This document shows positions 1-8,185 of a stretch of DNA of 14,868 bases, piece after piece. The notes under the pieces were generated by a model. That model ran no database searches, was not told where the DNA came from, and worked only from the letters and a program-made list of their open reading frames with translations. Each line of letters starts with the position of its first letter. The stretch's first letter is position 1. The DNA comes from Thermoprotei archaeon (GTDB taxonomy: Archaea > Thermoproteota > Thermoprotei > Thermofilales > B15-G2). The stretch is from contig QMRV01000051.1 in the NCBI GenBank assembly GCA_003649445.1, positions 1 through 14,868 on the forward strand, in the 5' to 3' direction. The translations under genes were made by a program, and so were the position numbers.

Positions 1-48
1 AAGATAGCTAAGATATACGCTAGGATAATAACTAAACTATTAAGCTAG
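1..48 (+). CDS. 3' end of an unidentified gene (partial)
   Basis: Frame 1 is open from the first base and ends in TAG at 46-48, giving the 15-residue tail KIAKIYARIITKLLS. It alternates basic and hydrophobic residues like an amphipathic C-terminal helix. The surE promoter-like sequence lies about 90 bases downstream, so an upstream plus-strand gene ending here fits the layout. The stretch is too short to identify a family, and an open frame of 15 codons can occur by chance. Confidence 0.35.
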   Translation, partial: KIAKIYARIITKLLS

Positions 49-136
49 TGTTTCCATGATTTAGACCTCCATTTAAGGATAGTTTTTCTTCTTCAACTTT
101 ATCCATTAATCCATACTGGGAGGAGCTCAAGATATA

Positions 137-148
137 AGGATATATATC
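137..148 (+). promoter_or_regulatory. TATA-box-like promoter element for surE
   Basis: The A/T-rich stretch GGATATATATCT lies about 50 bases before the surE start. With the usual archaeal spacing of about 26 bases from box centre to start site, transcription would begin near 170 and leave a short leader holding the GGTGA ribosome-binding motif at 186-190. The call rests on sequence and spacing only. Confidence 0.4.
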
Positions 149-192
149 TCCACTACGTTATTCTCTGGAAAGTAAATCATTTATGGGTGAGT

Positions 193-1002
193 ATGGTGGA
201 AGAAAAAACTATATTAGTAACTAACGATGACGGAGTCTACAGTCCTGGTCTTAGACTACTCTATGATGCTGTTAAGGATTTAGGCAGGGTTTTTGTTGTC
301 GCTCCTGAAGTTCCTAAGAGCGCTAGCGGCTTAGGACTGACCTTGCATAAGCCTCTTAGAATAACTAAGCTAATATTAGATGATATGGTTGTTTATGCTG
401 TTAACGGTACTCCAAGCGACATAATACACCTAGCTTTACACGTTATAGCTAGGAAAGTTGACCTGGTGGTCTCAGGTATAAACATAGGCGACAATACTAG
501 TGTCCAGGTAATTCTCTCATCGGGTACTGTTGGCGCTGCAGCCCAAGCAGCTTTAGAGGGTATTCCTGGAATAGCGTTTTCTGTAGCTGTTGGATCAGCT
601 GAAGAACTTGAAGTAAATTTTGAGCTACAAGAACTAATTAAGCGCACCGTTAGAGTGTTTGTTAAGGAAATTATTGAGCATGGCTTTCCCGGAGGCGTTG
701 ACGTAATTAACGTTAATTTCCCTGCTGAAGTAAGGAAAGATATTGAAATTAAAGTTGCTAAGGCAGCTAAGCTAAGGTTTACTGAATATGTTGAGAAAAG
801 AGTTGACCCTAGAGGTAAGGAGTACTTTTGGCTCTACGGCTATCCTAAAGAACCTGAACCGGGAACAGATGTTTACGTTGTTCTCGTTGAGAAAAACATT
901 GCAGTAACTCCCCTAAGGTTAGACTTAAATGTTCCCACTATTAGTGAAGATCTTAAAGGATTCTTTGAAAAAATTTCAAATAATTTAAGGCTTCTACTTT
1001 AG
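193..1002 (+). CDS. surE: SurE 5'/3'-nucleotidase
   Basis: SurE hydrolyses nucleoside 5'- or 3'-monophosphates (and short polyphosphates in some members) with a divalent metal in the cytoplasm. The family marks are all present: TNDDG near the N-terminus (the two Asp bind metal), APEVPKSASG (metal-ligand Ser), VNGTPSD, SGINIGDN (metal-ligand Asn) and SSGTVGAAAQAALEG, the usual YSGTVGAA motif with Ser in place of Tyr. At about 270 residues it has normal family length and ends in the usual TPLRLDL region. The start is uncertain: GTG at 187, ATG at 193 and GTG at 196 are in frame. The GGTGA motif at 186-190 is best spaced for 196; I give the only ATG. Its last 9 bases overlap the 3' end of the convergent ATPase gene. 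No lesion is seen. Confidence 0.93.
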   Translation: MVEEKTILVTNDDGVYSPGLRLLYDAVKDLGRVFVVAPEVPKSASGLGLTLHKPLRITKLILDDMVVYAVNGTPSDIIHLALHVIARKVDLVVSGINIGDNTSVQVILSSGTVGAAAQAALEGIPGIAFSVAVGSAEELEVNFELQELIKRTVRVFVKEIIEHGFPGGVDVINVNFPAEVRKDIEIKVAKAAKLRFTEYVEKRVDPRGKEYFWLYGYPKEPEPGTDVYVVLVEKNIAVTPLRLDLNVPTISEDLKGFFEKISNNLRLLL

Positions 1003-2115
1003 CATCTTACTATAGTATTTTCTAATAGCGTACTCTAATACAGGATCAGGTATCAAGTACTTTCCATTAGCCTTCACAATAAACCCTGCATCTATAAGGT
1101 TTCTTATGAGGTTTAACATTATTGAAGAACTTATTTCCCTTGATTCTTCTATTTCAAGTCTTTTCTTAATTTCACTCCATGAATTATATCCGAGAGCAAT
1201 ACTATGAAGGATGTTAACGTAGCGTTTTCTAGCTTGTTCTCTTAGCCTGAGAAAATTATTTACTTCCTCTAAGGCTAACTTACTTCCCTCTTCTAATGTC
1301 AAATCTATTATTTCCCTAGTTAAACCATGTTCAGAAGATAGAATTCCAAAATATGTTAACCAGCCAATAACTCCATTTAGCCTATTTACTGCTTCCCCTA
1401 TTACGTCCATTTGGGGTTTTATACCGAGTTGCTCGAATCCCTTAGTGAGAAATTCAATAGATTTTTCCCTGCTCAAGTTTTTAAGATGGACTTCATATCT
1501 TACCCTACCATAGAGTGGAGAACTGGGATCATGCATTCTCAAGAATCTGTACATTAGACCTATTTTTGACCCTGATAAAACTATTGATATGTTTCTTAAA
1601 TTATCGTAAGCGTAGGCTATTATGGGTAATAAGTTTATTCCTTTCAGCCTTATAAGTTCCTGTGCTTCGTCAAGAGCGAGCACAAATACTGTACTATGTT
1701 CTTTTGCCCAATCGTTAATATTAGCTAAGATGTCGCTTAAGAGCATTTTATTCTCTCTAATATTGAGTTTAATGGAAAAACCAGCTACCGTAACACCTCT
1801 AATTCCTCTTAGAAGCTCTAGGAGCCCCCTATGAAAACCCAAGAGTCTTCTTAGTTCCCTTTCTAAAACATTTGTAAAGTCTTGCCTCCTTATGTAAGCG
1901 TCACCTTCGAAAACGCGGCAATCTATCATAATGTAAGGTAAATTTGCTTCATTTAGCGCTACTTTGAGTAAAGATGTTTTACCTGTTCTTCTAAGCCCCA
2001 GAACCAAGATTAACGGTTTAACTTCAACCATGTAGTTGATCAATTCTTTAAGCTCATGTTCTCTATCATAAAAGTCCTCAATTTTCTCCTTAGGTCTAGG
2101 GTCAAAGTATGGCAT
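994..2115 (-). CDS. Archaeal-family AAA ATPase with C-terminal winged helix
   Basis: This is a 373-residue P-loop ATPase of the archaeal ATPase family (Pfam Arch_ATPase type). In order: the family entry motif FYDREHELKEL (residues 15-25), Walker A GLRRTGKTS (40-48), Walker B VFVLALDE (143-150), a sensor-like strand IVLSGSKIGLM (178-188), the SPLYGR motif near 199-204, a helical lid, and a winged-helix-like domain from about 300 to 365 (NSWSEIKKRL, then a recognition-helix-like region and DAGFIVKANGKYLIPDP). Members are cytoplasmic and often linked to mobile or defence loci, but most have no proven role. ATG at 2115 has a GGGGT motif about 9 bases upstream. The promoter region carries two tandem palindromes that could be autoregulatory. 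The gene converges on surE with a 9-base overlap. ATP binding is sure; the biological role is unknown. Confidence 0.85.
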   Translation of the reverse strand: MPYFDPRPKEKIEDFYDREHELKELINYMVEVKPLILVLGLRRTGKTSLLKVALNEANLPYIMIDCRVFEGDAYIRRQDFTNVLERELRRLLGFHRGLLELLRGIRGVTVAGFSIKLNIRENKMLLSDILANINDWAKEHSTVFVLALDEAQELIRLKGINLLPIIAYAYDNLRNISIVLSGSKIGLMYRFLRMHDPSSPLYGRVRYEVHLKNLSREKSIEFLTKGFEQLGIKPQMDVIGEAVNRLNGVIGWLTYFGILSSEHGLTREIIDLTLEEGSKLALEEVNNFLRLREQARKRYVNILHSIALGYNSWSEIKKRLEIEESREISSSIMLNLIRNLIDAGFIVKANGKYLIPDPVLEYAIRKYYSKMLK

Positions 2116-2116
2116 A

Positions 2117-2151
2117 ACTTCTACCCCTAGAACCTACTTCTACCTCTAGAA
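2117..2151 (-). promoter_or_regulatory. Tandem palindromes upstream of the ATPase (candidate operator)
   Basis: Two 16-base copies, ACTTCTACCCCTAGAA (2117-2132) and ACTTCTACCTCTAGAA (2136-2151), differ at one base and repeat with a 19-base period. Each contains the inverted repeat TTCTA-N4-TAGAA. The proximal copy ends just before the ATPase start codon and covers its ribosome-binding motif. Paired dyads two helical turns apart beside a protein with a winged helix suggest an autoregulatory operator. This is inference from sequence; a simple local duplication is possible. Confidence 0.45.
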
Positions 2152-2179
2152 GTAATAAGTATTACCTTAACGCTTTAAC

Positions 2180-2904
2180 TTATATTGTTTTAGCTGCATG
2201 TAGCGCCTTAATTAGACCCCTTCTATCTTTTGGACATGAAACTATAATGCCATTAACTAAATGTTTAATCTTAGTGAGGAACAATTCTAACCTATCTAAG
2301 GTAACGTATGGTTGACCTATCTTAGAAAGCAAATCAATATTCCTTTCAGTAGCAACTATTACGTAAGGATATAGCTTCTTACCTAAACTCTTGGCTTTCT
2401 CCGAAACTTTAGCGAACTTATCTAGGTTCTCCTCTGAAAAATCTAAGCATAAGGTAGAAGTCGAAATCTCTCTCAAGTCTCTCATAAATTTTCTCTAAAG
2501 GAAACCTTAAACTCAAAATAGCGCCTATTTTAAGCCTTCTAACACCATAATCTCTATCAAGCTTTAAAGCTTCTTCAGAGGCCAAGTAGCTTACGGGTTT
2601 ACCTACCTTAGGAGGGTCACCTATAGTAACAAGTAACCTGCCTATACCAAGAGACTGAGCCGCATAAGCTAAAGACAAGAAACCCAAGTGATTTACATCA
2701 GCAAGCCTAACATGAGCAATAGCGTCAACATTAAAAACATTAACCAATATTGAGGCTAAAGCAACAGAATTAACTGAAGGATATCTGAGAGAAGACTCAG
2801 AAATATCAACACCATCGGCACAGCCACTAATACTTTCAATAAATTTCCTAAGATAAGCTATGTTCTTCTTCACCCCTAAAAATAAGTTCAACATAAACTC
2901 TCAT
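2180..2904 (-). pseudogene. MetF-like methylenetetrahydrofolate reductase family gene, two frameshifts
   Basis: MetF reduces methylene-tetrahydrofolate to methyl-tetrahydrofolate in a TIM barrel. The largest open piece (ATG 2894 to stop 2418) holds the barrel core: AIAHVRLADVNHLGFLSL, then LGIGRLLVTIGDPPKVG, matching the family's GDPP loop with its catalytic-region Asp. A second frame (2485 to 2180) continues with LDFSEENLDKFAKVSEKAK and the end of the barrel. Upstream, ATG 2904 with a GAGGTG ribosome-binding motif 5 bases away encodes MRVYVELI, which looks like strand 1 with the catalytic Glu, then stops after 18 codons. Joining all three needs two +1 corrections, each at or beside a run of five A on the plus strand (2878-2882 and 2437-2441). 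The span of 725 bases minus 2 is 241 whole codons. This may be a decaying gene, two sequencing errors, or recoding. The family call is good; the substrate is not certain. Confidence 0.7.
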
Positions 2905-2909
2905 TTAAA

Positions 2910-2915
2910 CACCTC
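2910..2915 (-). promoter_or_regulatory. Ribosome-binding site fixing the MetF-like start at 2904
   Basis: On the minus strand GAGGTG sits 5 bases before ATG 2904 but 15 bases before ATG 2894. It therefore supports translation beginning in the upstream frame (MRVYVELI) rather than at the ATG of the longest open frame. This is the main evidence that the N-terminus is separated from the body by a frameshift. Confidence 0.6.
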
Positions 2916-2964
2916 TACTGTAGATGACTTTAAGAATAATAGAAAATAAGGTAATGTTAAAAAA

Positions 2965-4487
2965 TTACTTCCTTCGCCTTAAAATAACCATCGTTACAGC
3001 TACAGTAGCTATTAGCATAGGCACTATATACGTTTCAGGTATGGGTTCCGGTGGACCTCAGTAGGTGTAGCAATGTGCGTCCATGCAGGGTCTACGGAAG
3101 CAGAAACTACAGAACCTGTTATATCAGTTATTGCAGGGTCTAGATCGCTAATACCTGTGTGAGTTGTAGTGTCTTCGATGTCTATAGTGAACCGTGATTT
3201 ACCTATAAGTTCTGTTACGTCACTAACACTAGCATTAGGATATGCTGCATCAGTCCACACAAGATTTCCTGTGTACGTTCCTACTTCGGCATAAACCAGT
3301 AGATCATAATACTGTACTGCAACAGCATCAGGATCGTCACTGAACGATACTGTTAACCCTCCAGCAACTATAGCTCCGCTTTCTACGTCGATCGCGCTTC
3401 CGGTATCGTTATAGCTACCACCAATAGACCTAAAGTATAAAACGTTTCCGGAAACATCGAGTTTAGCTAGTAGCATATCTTTTTCTCTAAATAAACCTAG
3501 TTCTGTAGTGTTTGTTGTTCCAGCAACGTAAATGTAATTTCCGCTTACCTTAACTTTAAATGCAGAGTCTGCGGAAAGTGTTCCGAAAACTACAATCCAG
3601 TTTAATATGCCATCAGGTGTTCCCTCCGCAATAAAGCCGTTACCGTTAGATTCTGTGCTTTTCGTGACACCAACAATCACTATGTCCCCATTGTCTAGTA
3701 GATCAATATCGTTAGCGTAGTCTTCGCGTGTCCAGGGGGTTATTTCTCTAACCCACTCTAAAGTCACAGTACCTGTATTCGGGTCTTCAACAAGCTTCGC
3801 AACATAGAGGTTTCCATTAGCATCTACGAGGAGGCTTTTACCTGCAATGTAGAGTATGTTGTGTGTTCCATTGTATGTTATGGCGAGTTCGTTAGCTATT
3901 ATGCCATTAATGCTCTTAGACCATATAACATTAGTTAGATCTGATGCGTTTAATTTAAGCACTATAGCAGCGTATGGGGACATTAAGTAGCCTACAGCAT
4001 ATATGTAACCGTCAAATAGTTGTACATCCTTCATGTATCCATGATGTCCAGCAATATTCAATATAATCATTTGTTCTAATCCGCCGCTATAATTCATTCT
4101 CGCAAGCATAGCATGGTATAGGTTGTCAGTTTTAGACCATATTGTTCCTACCGTGTAGATTTTGTTTCCAGGATCTACGTAGATCCTATGAAACCATGTA
4201 TGAGTGTAATCAGTAGTGTATCTATAGTATTTAGACCATTTGATACCACCCGTGGAGTCCAGCATTAACAACCATCCTTCATATCCTTCAATTCTCGATA
4301 TGTAGTATGAGTACCCTGAAACTAGGATTTCCCATGTATTTGGGTTTATGTATATGTCCTTTACATAGTCCCTATATATGAAACCCACATTGATAATCTA
4401 TACTCCTTCTGGGGAAGCTTTTACAACACTAATAGCTACTTGTAGAGCCAGGAGAAGACATAATATGGCTATGTAGTGTTTTCCCAC
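2965..4487 (-). pseudogene. Exported beta-propeller surface protein, interrupted at both ends
   Basis: The open body (GTG 4388 to stop 3024, 454 residues) is made of SBBP/delta-60-type propeller repeats: GWLLMLDSTGGIKWSK, AMLARMNYSGGLEQ, AIVLKLNASDLTNVIWSK, GFIAEGTPDGILNWIVVFG, DMLLAKLDVSGNVLYFRS. It is not complete by itself. Directly upstream and in the same frame, GTG 4487 with a GGTGGG motif encodes a signal peptide (GKHYIAILCLLLALQVAI, then ending KA) that leads into SPEGV and a TAG stop at 4399-4397, 9 bases before the body. At the 3' end, another frame starting near 3058 encodes PPEPIPETYIVPML, a hydrophobic helix and a basic end RRRK, stopping at 2965: a typical archaeal C-terminal membrane anchor. 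A one-base loss near 3045-3060 would explain this. The intact form would be a secreted, membrane-anchored protein of about 507 residues. Whether it is truly a pseudogene is unproven. Confidence 0.65.
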
Positions 4488-4593
4488 ATTTCCCCACCTA
4501 AACACTGTTTAGGCAAGGATTTAGGAAACGAAATATACTGAATACATATTTGCAAATTCCATAATAAGTACTTTATCCTCCAATATGAGAAAC

Positions 4594-7500
4594 CTAACTC
4601 CCAACGTAAATTATCCAAAGTTCTCTAGTGTTATCTCCTCTAACATGGTAAAGTTTACCTTGATAATATACTATCCTATTACCGGGAGATAATGGCATGT
4701 AAGGTATCTGAGTTTCATAAGGATACCATTTAAGCTCATTTAAGTCAAAATAGTGTAAACCTCCACCTTTACCTAAAAGCCATAGTTTATTAGCTCCATA
4801 GGCAAAACCTACAGAATATGGTGTTGGAACATCCTCTAACCGGACCCAGCTACCTGCACCTTTCAAGAACTCCGTAATGTTTCCCTTGTAAAAGCTTACT
4901 GTGGAGTCTCCGGGTATTAAGTATACTATGTCTCCAACTATTACTGCAACGCTGTAATTTCCGCAGTCCTTACTTATTTCCTTCAACGTAAACCATTTAC
5001 TTGTTGTAATATCATAGTACCATAAGTACCACGAACCAGCACTGTTTTCAGCTACTAAGAACAAATATTCCGGGTATTTCTCTGTGAAGAGAAGTGACAT
5101 ACCAGGAGTAATAATGAATTTATCATTTACAGTACTTGCAGCTAAGCTTTCCCACCTCTCATTAACTACATCATAATAGGCTATGCTATCTGTATTGTTA
5201 ATTATCCATATTCTACCTCTAACCTTATCATAGCATGAAACAGCATACTCTGCTTCAAACTTGGAATAAGTTACCGTACTATTCCATATTCCGCTCGCAA
5301 TATCGTAAAGCAAGATCTTTACTGATCCATTATTATACATTATGGGTACGTATATTATTACATCTCTAAGATATGTTACTGTAACATTAACGTACTCTAC
5401 ATATTCTCTAAATGAAGCACCATAACCAGAAACTACGCTTATATTTACAATACCATTACTAATATATTCCCTTAATTCTAGATCTTCATAAGTTAAAGTA
5501 AAGCAATAGCTTTCCTCGTCCGGCCCATAATATGTTTCTTCAAAAACTTTTGACCATACCTTCTCTTCGAAATTCCACATATAAACATCAAAACCTAGGC
5601 CAATACCTGTAACTATGTCATACTTGAGAGTAAGTGTAATGTTAAAGCTTATAACAGGTTCCTTAAGACCTGAAAAGGCAATATTCGCTCTTGAACCATA
5701 ACGCCCTTCCTCAGCACCAATAACGTACTCTGGTTCTGAATCAACCCATTCATAACCATAAACTAAACCCGGTTCTATTGCAATAAAACCACCCCACTCA
5801 TAAGTATGAGGGCCATTGAAGGCCGGAGTTTCCTGCAGAGCATAATCGAAATATGCTAAACCAACATTTCTAAGTCTCTCATGGCAGTTATCAGATTCTG
5901 CCTCTGTCTGAATTTTAAACACTACGATAGGCGTTGAAGTAAATGAAACATTAAAGTAGTATCTTCTCCAGTAATTCGGATCTATATCCCATGGAGGATA
6001 ATAGTTGTCAATATACCAGTAGTATCTATCAGGGTAGATCCTTGCAACTTCGAATTTTAATCCGTTAATTGTAATTCCAGACGCATAATACACTCTGACC
6101 CAATAGAACCAGCTTGGAGAATACCAGAAAACATGCTTGTACTCCTCCCATGGAACAGCAATATAACCTATGGTTTCAAAAGCATGGCTTGTATCTGATT
6201 GTTCCTCCACTTTAACCTCAAAACTACTACTTGTTGGATTATTCTGCCTTGTGTGTGCTCCTCCTTCAGAACTTCTGCTAGGGCCTCCCTCATTATAACT
6301 GTTAATGTAGGTTATTATAACTGGCACGTTTTTGAAACTGTACTGTAGGTTTACTGTAGCGTATGTTGAGTCAGCAGTTACTGTTCCTACCTCCCATACT
6401 CTACCTCCAATAACCCATATTCCGGGCTTTAGTGCTATCCACCCTATAGTTTCAACGTAATGTGGTCCACTGTCATTCGGGTATTCTTCAAGCCTTATTG
6501 TGAAGTACGTTCTTGTTCTTTCTAGAACTCTTGAAACAACGGTGTCTCCTTCGTTAAATGTCATTATTGATGCGAAAATTAGTGGTGGTTCATCATACAC
6601 TCCTTGGAAATATATTGTTGCAGTGTTTTCATCTGTATTTACTGTTCCTGCTTCACCTATTAATGTGAAAACGTTTTCTACAGTCGCGTATGATGGTAAG
6701 TTAGCATTTGGATTGTAGTAGTACATGTATATTTTTACTTGCCCGTTAGCTGGTATTTCAGGTATTTTAGCCCATATAGTGGCCTTCTCACGTACGCTAT
6801 CCCATTTCTCGATATAGAAAGGTATTTCTGTAATTCCATCGTCTAGTGTAAATCTTATATCTGAACCATCGGGTTTAGCTTTGTTAAAGTCAAAGTTTGA
6901 TGAGTTTAACTCGATTTTCACAGGGAAGTCTGTTAACGTTTTCCCGCTACGTTCCACTATGATTATTGGTTTTCTATAGCCCCAAGCGCCTACACCAGGT
7001 TCTTCGAGCCAATTACTATCCCTAACTGCAGAGTCTACGATATAATAGTCATTGTCATCATATTTTACACTTTCATTGCTACCACTTACGTAAGTTCCTT
7101 CAACAGTAAATACAATGGCATCGTTGTAAGCATCATAAGCTAATTTGTAACCTAATCCTGCCTCAGTGTATTCAGGAACTGCTTCTGGAACGTACTCTAC
7201 TCTATAGTTAACTGTAGGTGCTACAGCTACTTGAGGAATATACTGTGATGCAGACATTCCAGCTACGGTTCCTGTTGAAGACGTAGAGTAGGTTATTGAA
7301 ACAGGTTTCCTATCTCCGACGAAAAGCTTTAGTTCAAGAGTTTCTCCAGGTGATAACCATTGGGGGAGTTCATTAACATTTCTAGAAGAACCAGATCCTA
7401 CAATCTTAAATGATACGATGCTTACATCACTAGGTTGTAAATTACTGTAAACATTGTTTTTCAAACACGTATAATTCTTATCATTATAGTATATTACTAT

Positions 7501-7776
7501 GCCAGTAATAGCTACTGGTTCTTTATAATTATTTGTTATGTTTAATAGCAGTGTAGAAGATGATTCTTCGAAGAACCAGTAACCTGTAACAGATTTAGAT
7601 ATTGCAATGCTTTCCCTTTCTACTTCAGCTTGTTTTTCCTGTATTTCTCTTAATCTTCCTTGGCTTAGGATGTTATATTCTATTATTGTAAATGCTATTA
7701 TTATTGCGCCTATTATGAAAAGTATTGCTATTATTGATCCTACTGCTTTACGCAACTTCGCCCCAAGCTTCAACAT
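4594..7776 (-). CDS. Giant pilin-anchored modular surface protein (DUF2341, lectin-like repeats, kelch-like propeller)
   Basis: Positions are counted from ATG 7788. The N-terminus is a class III prepilin-like signal: KLRKAVGSIIAILFIIGA, a hydrophobic helix to about 37, then a charged helix REIQEKQAEVERES. A small beta domain follows (about 60-170), then a DUF2341-like domain (about 268-370, from WGYRKPIIIVERSGKTLTDF to KIYMYYYNP). Three related lectin-like beta segments follow (about 372-460, 461-548, 556-680), the first two ending in ETIGWIALKPG and ETIGYIAVPWE. A beta-sandwich (about 695-810) and a kelch-like propeller (about 813-1062) with YDIASGIW, YDVVNERW, YDITTSKW and FDLNELKW complete it. 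Many N-X-S/T sequons suggest glycosylation. I infer a pilus-tip adhesin processed by a PibD/PilD-type peptidase. In-frame starts are ATG 7788, ATG 7776 and TTG 7773; GGAGG at 7783-7779 favours the last two. It overlaps the pilin gene upstream, so translation is probably coupled. Confidence 0.75.
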   Translation of the reverse strand: MLKLGAKLRKAVGSIIAILFIIGAIIIAFTIIEYNILSQGRLREIQEKQAEVERESIAISKSVTGYWFFEESSSTLLLNITNNYKEPVAITGIVIYYNDKNYTCLKNNVYSNLQPSDVSIVSFKIVGSGSSRNVNELPQWLSPGETLELKLFVGDRKPVSITYSTSSTGTVAGMSASQYIPQVAVAPTVNYRVEYVPEAVPEYTEAGLGYKLAYDAYNDAIVFTVEGTYVSGSNESVKYDDNDYYIVDSAVRDSNWLEEPGVGAWGYRKPIIIVERSGKTLTDFPVKIELNSSNFDFNKAKPDGSDIRFTLDDGITEIPFYIEKWDSVREKATIWAKIPEIPANGQVKIYMYYYNPNANLPSYATVENVFTLIGEAGTVNTDENTATIYFQGVYDEPPLIFASIMTFNEGDTVVSRVLERTRTYFTIRLEEYPNDSGPHYVETIGWIALKPGIWVIGGRVWEVGTVTADSTYATVNLQYSFKNVPVIITYINSYNEGGPSRSSEGGAHTRQNNPTSSSFEVKVEEQSDTSHAFETIGYIAVPWEEYKHVFWYSPSWFYWVRVYYASGITINGLKFEVARIYPDRYYWYIDNYYPPWDIDPNYWRRYYFNVSFTSTPIVVFKIQTEAESDNCHERLRNVGLAYFDYALQETPAFNGPHTYEWGGFIAIEPGLVYGYEWVDSEPEYVIGAEEGRYGSRANIAFSGLKEPVISFNITLTLKYDIVTGIGLGFDVYMWNFEEKVWSKVFEETYYGPDEESYCFTLTYEDLELREYISNGIVNISVVSGYGASFREYVEYVNVTVTYLRDVIIYVPIMYNNGSVKILLYDIASGIWNSTVTYSKFEAEYAVSCYDKVRGRIWIINNTDSIAYYDVVNERWESLAASTVNDKFIITPGMSLLFTEKYPEYLFLVAENSAGSWYLWYYDITTSKWFTLKEISKDCGNYSVAVIVGDIVYLIPGDSTVSFYKGNITEFLKGAGSWVRLEDVPTPYSVGFAYGANKLWLLGKGGGLHYFDLNELKWYPYETQIPYMPLSPGNRIVYYQGKLYHVRGDNTRELWIIYVGS

Positions 7777-8185
7777 ATCCTCCACCATAAACTACTCTAA
7801 CAAGTATTATGGAGTTAGGCTGTAGGGTTATGGGACTTGGTATTTCTAATTCCACTATTTCTAATGGTTTACAGTTTCTTGGTGGATTATAGTTTACAGC
7901 CAAGGTGTTATTCACATATACTGCGTATATTCTTACAGGGTTAGGACCTATGGCTAAAACTACTTTCACTCTATCAGTTTTAGAAGACCCTACCGCTAGA
8001 AGGATAGCTACTTGTTCCTTGGCTTTAATTTCTTCTTCAAGTATTTGCTGCTCTGTTCTTTGCTGGTGAAATGTTGTCCTATAGTATAGGTAAAGGTAGA
8101 GAGCAGTGCCTATAGATACTATTATTAGTAGGAGAAGCATTGATGCAACTATTTCACTAACAGCTTTCCTCATTTTAATTAGCAT
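7748..8185 (-). CDS. Small type IV pilin-like protein
   Basis: This 145-residue protein has the archaeal prepilin signature MRKAVSEIVASMLLLLIIVS at residues 5-24, followed by more hydrophobic residues (GTALYLYLYY) and a polar helix rich in Q, E and K (about 38-57). That is the class III signal and assembly helix recognised by PibD. The C-terminal part (about 60-145) is a beta-rich head: VKVVLAIGPNPVRIYAVYVN through ILVRVVYGGGYVEAWGEV. It is first in a minus-strand operon and its end overlaps the start of the giant surface protein by 26 to 41 bases. I infer a pilin or minor pilin that joins the large one in a filament. ATG 8185 lies about 25 bases from a TATA-like box, which fits a leaderless transcript; ATG 8173 is an alternative. 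The specific pilus type is not known. Confidence 0.75.
   Translation of the reverse strand: MLIKMRKAVSEIVASMLLLLIIVSIGTALYLYLYYRTTFHQQRTEQQILEEEIKAKEQVAILLAVGSSKTDRVKVVLAIGPNPVRIYAVYVNNTLAVNYNPPRNCKPLEIVELEIPSPITLQPNSIILVRVVYGGGYVEAWGEVA

Noticed and set aside
40..70. Minus-strand ATG at 57 with a strong GGAGGT ribosome-binding motif (64-70)
   Set aside because: The frame encodes only METLA before TAA at 42-40, and no other frame stays open towards the left edge, so there is no gene to report; the motif may be chance or a relic.
4397..4399. TAG in the propeller gene as a readthrough or pyrrolysine codon
   Set aside because: surE, the ATPase, the fibre subunit and the MBL-fold gene all end in TAG, so TAG works as a normal stop here, and no pyrrolysine genes are visible.
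4522..4593. Short minus-strand frame of 13 codons (MEFANMYSVYFVS) after a GGAGG motif
   Set aside because: The motif is about 14 bases from the ATG, too far for normal use, and the frame is very short; no support beyond chance.
6500..6718. Antisense open frames inside the giant surface protein, surE, the signal peptidase and the AOR-family gene
   Set aside because: They lie fully within strongly recognised genes on the other strand, have no domain patterns, and look like by-products of codon use.
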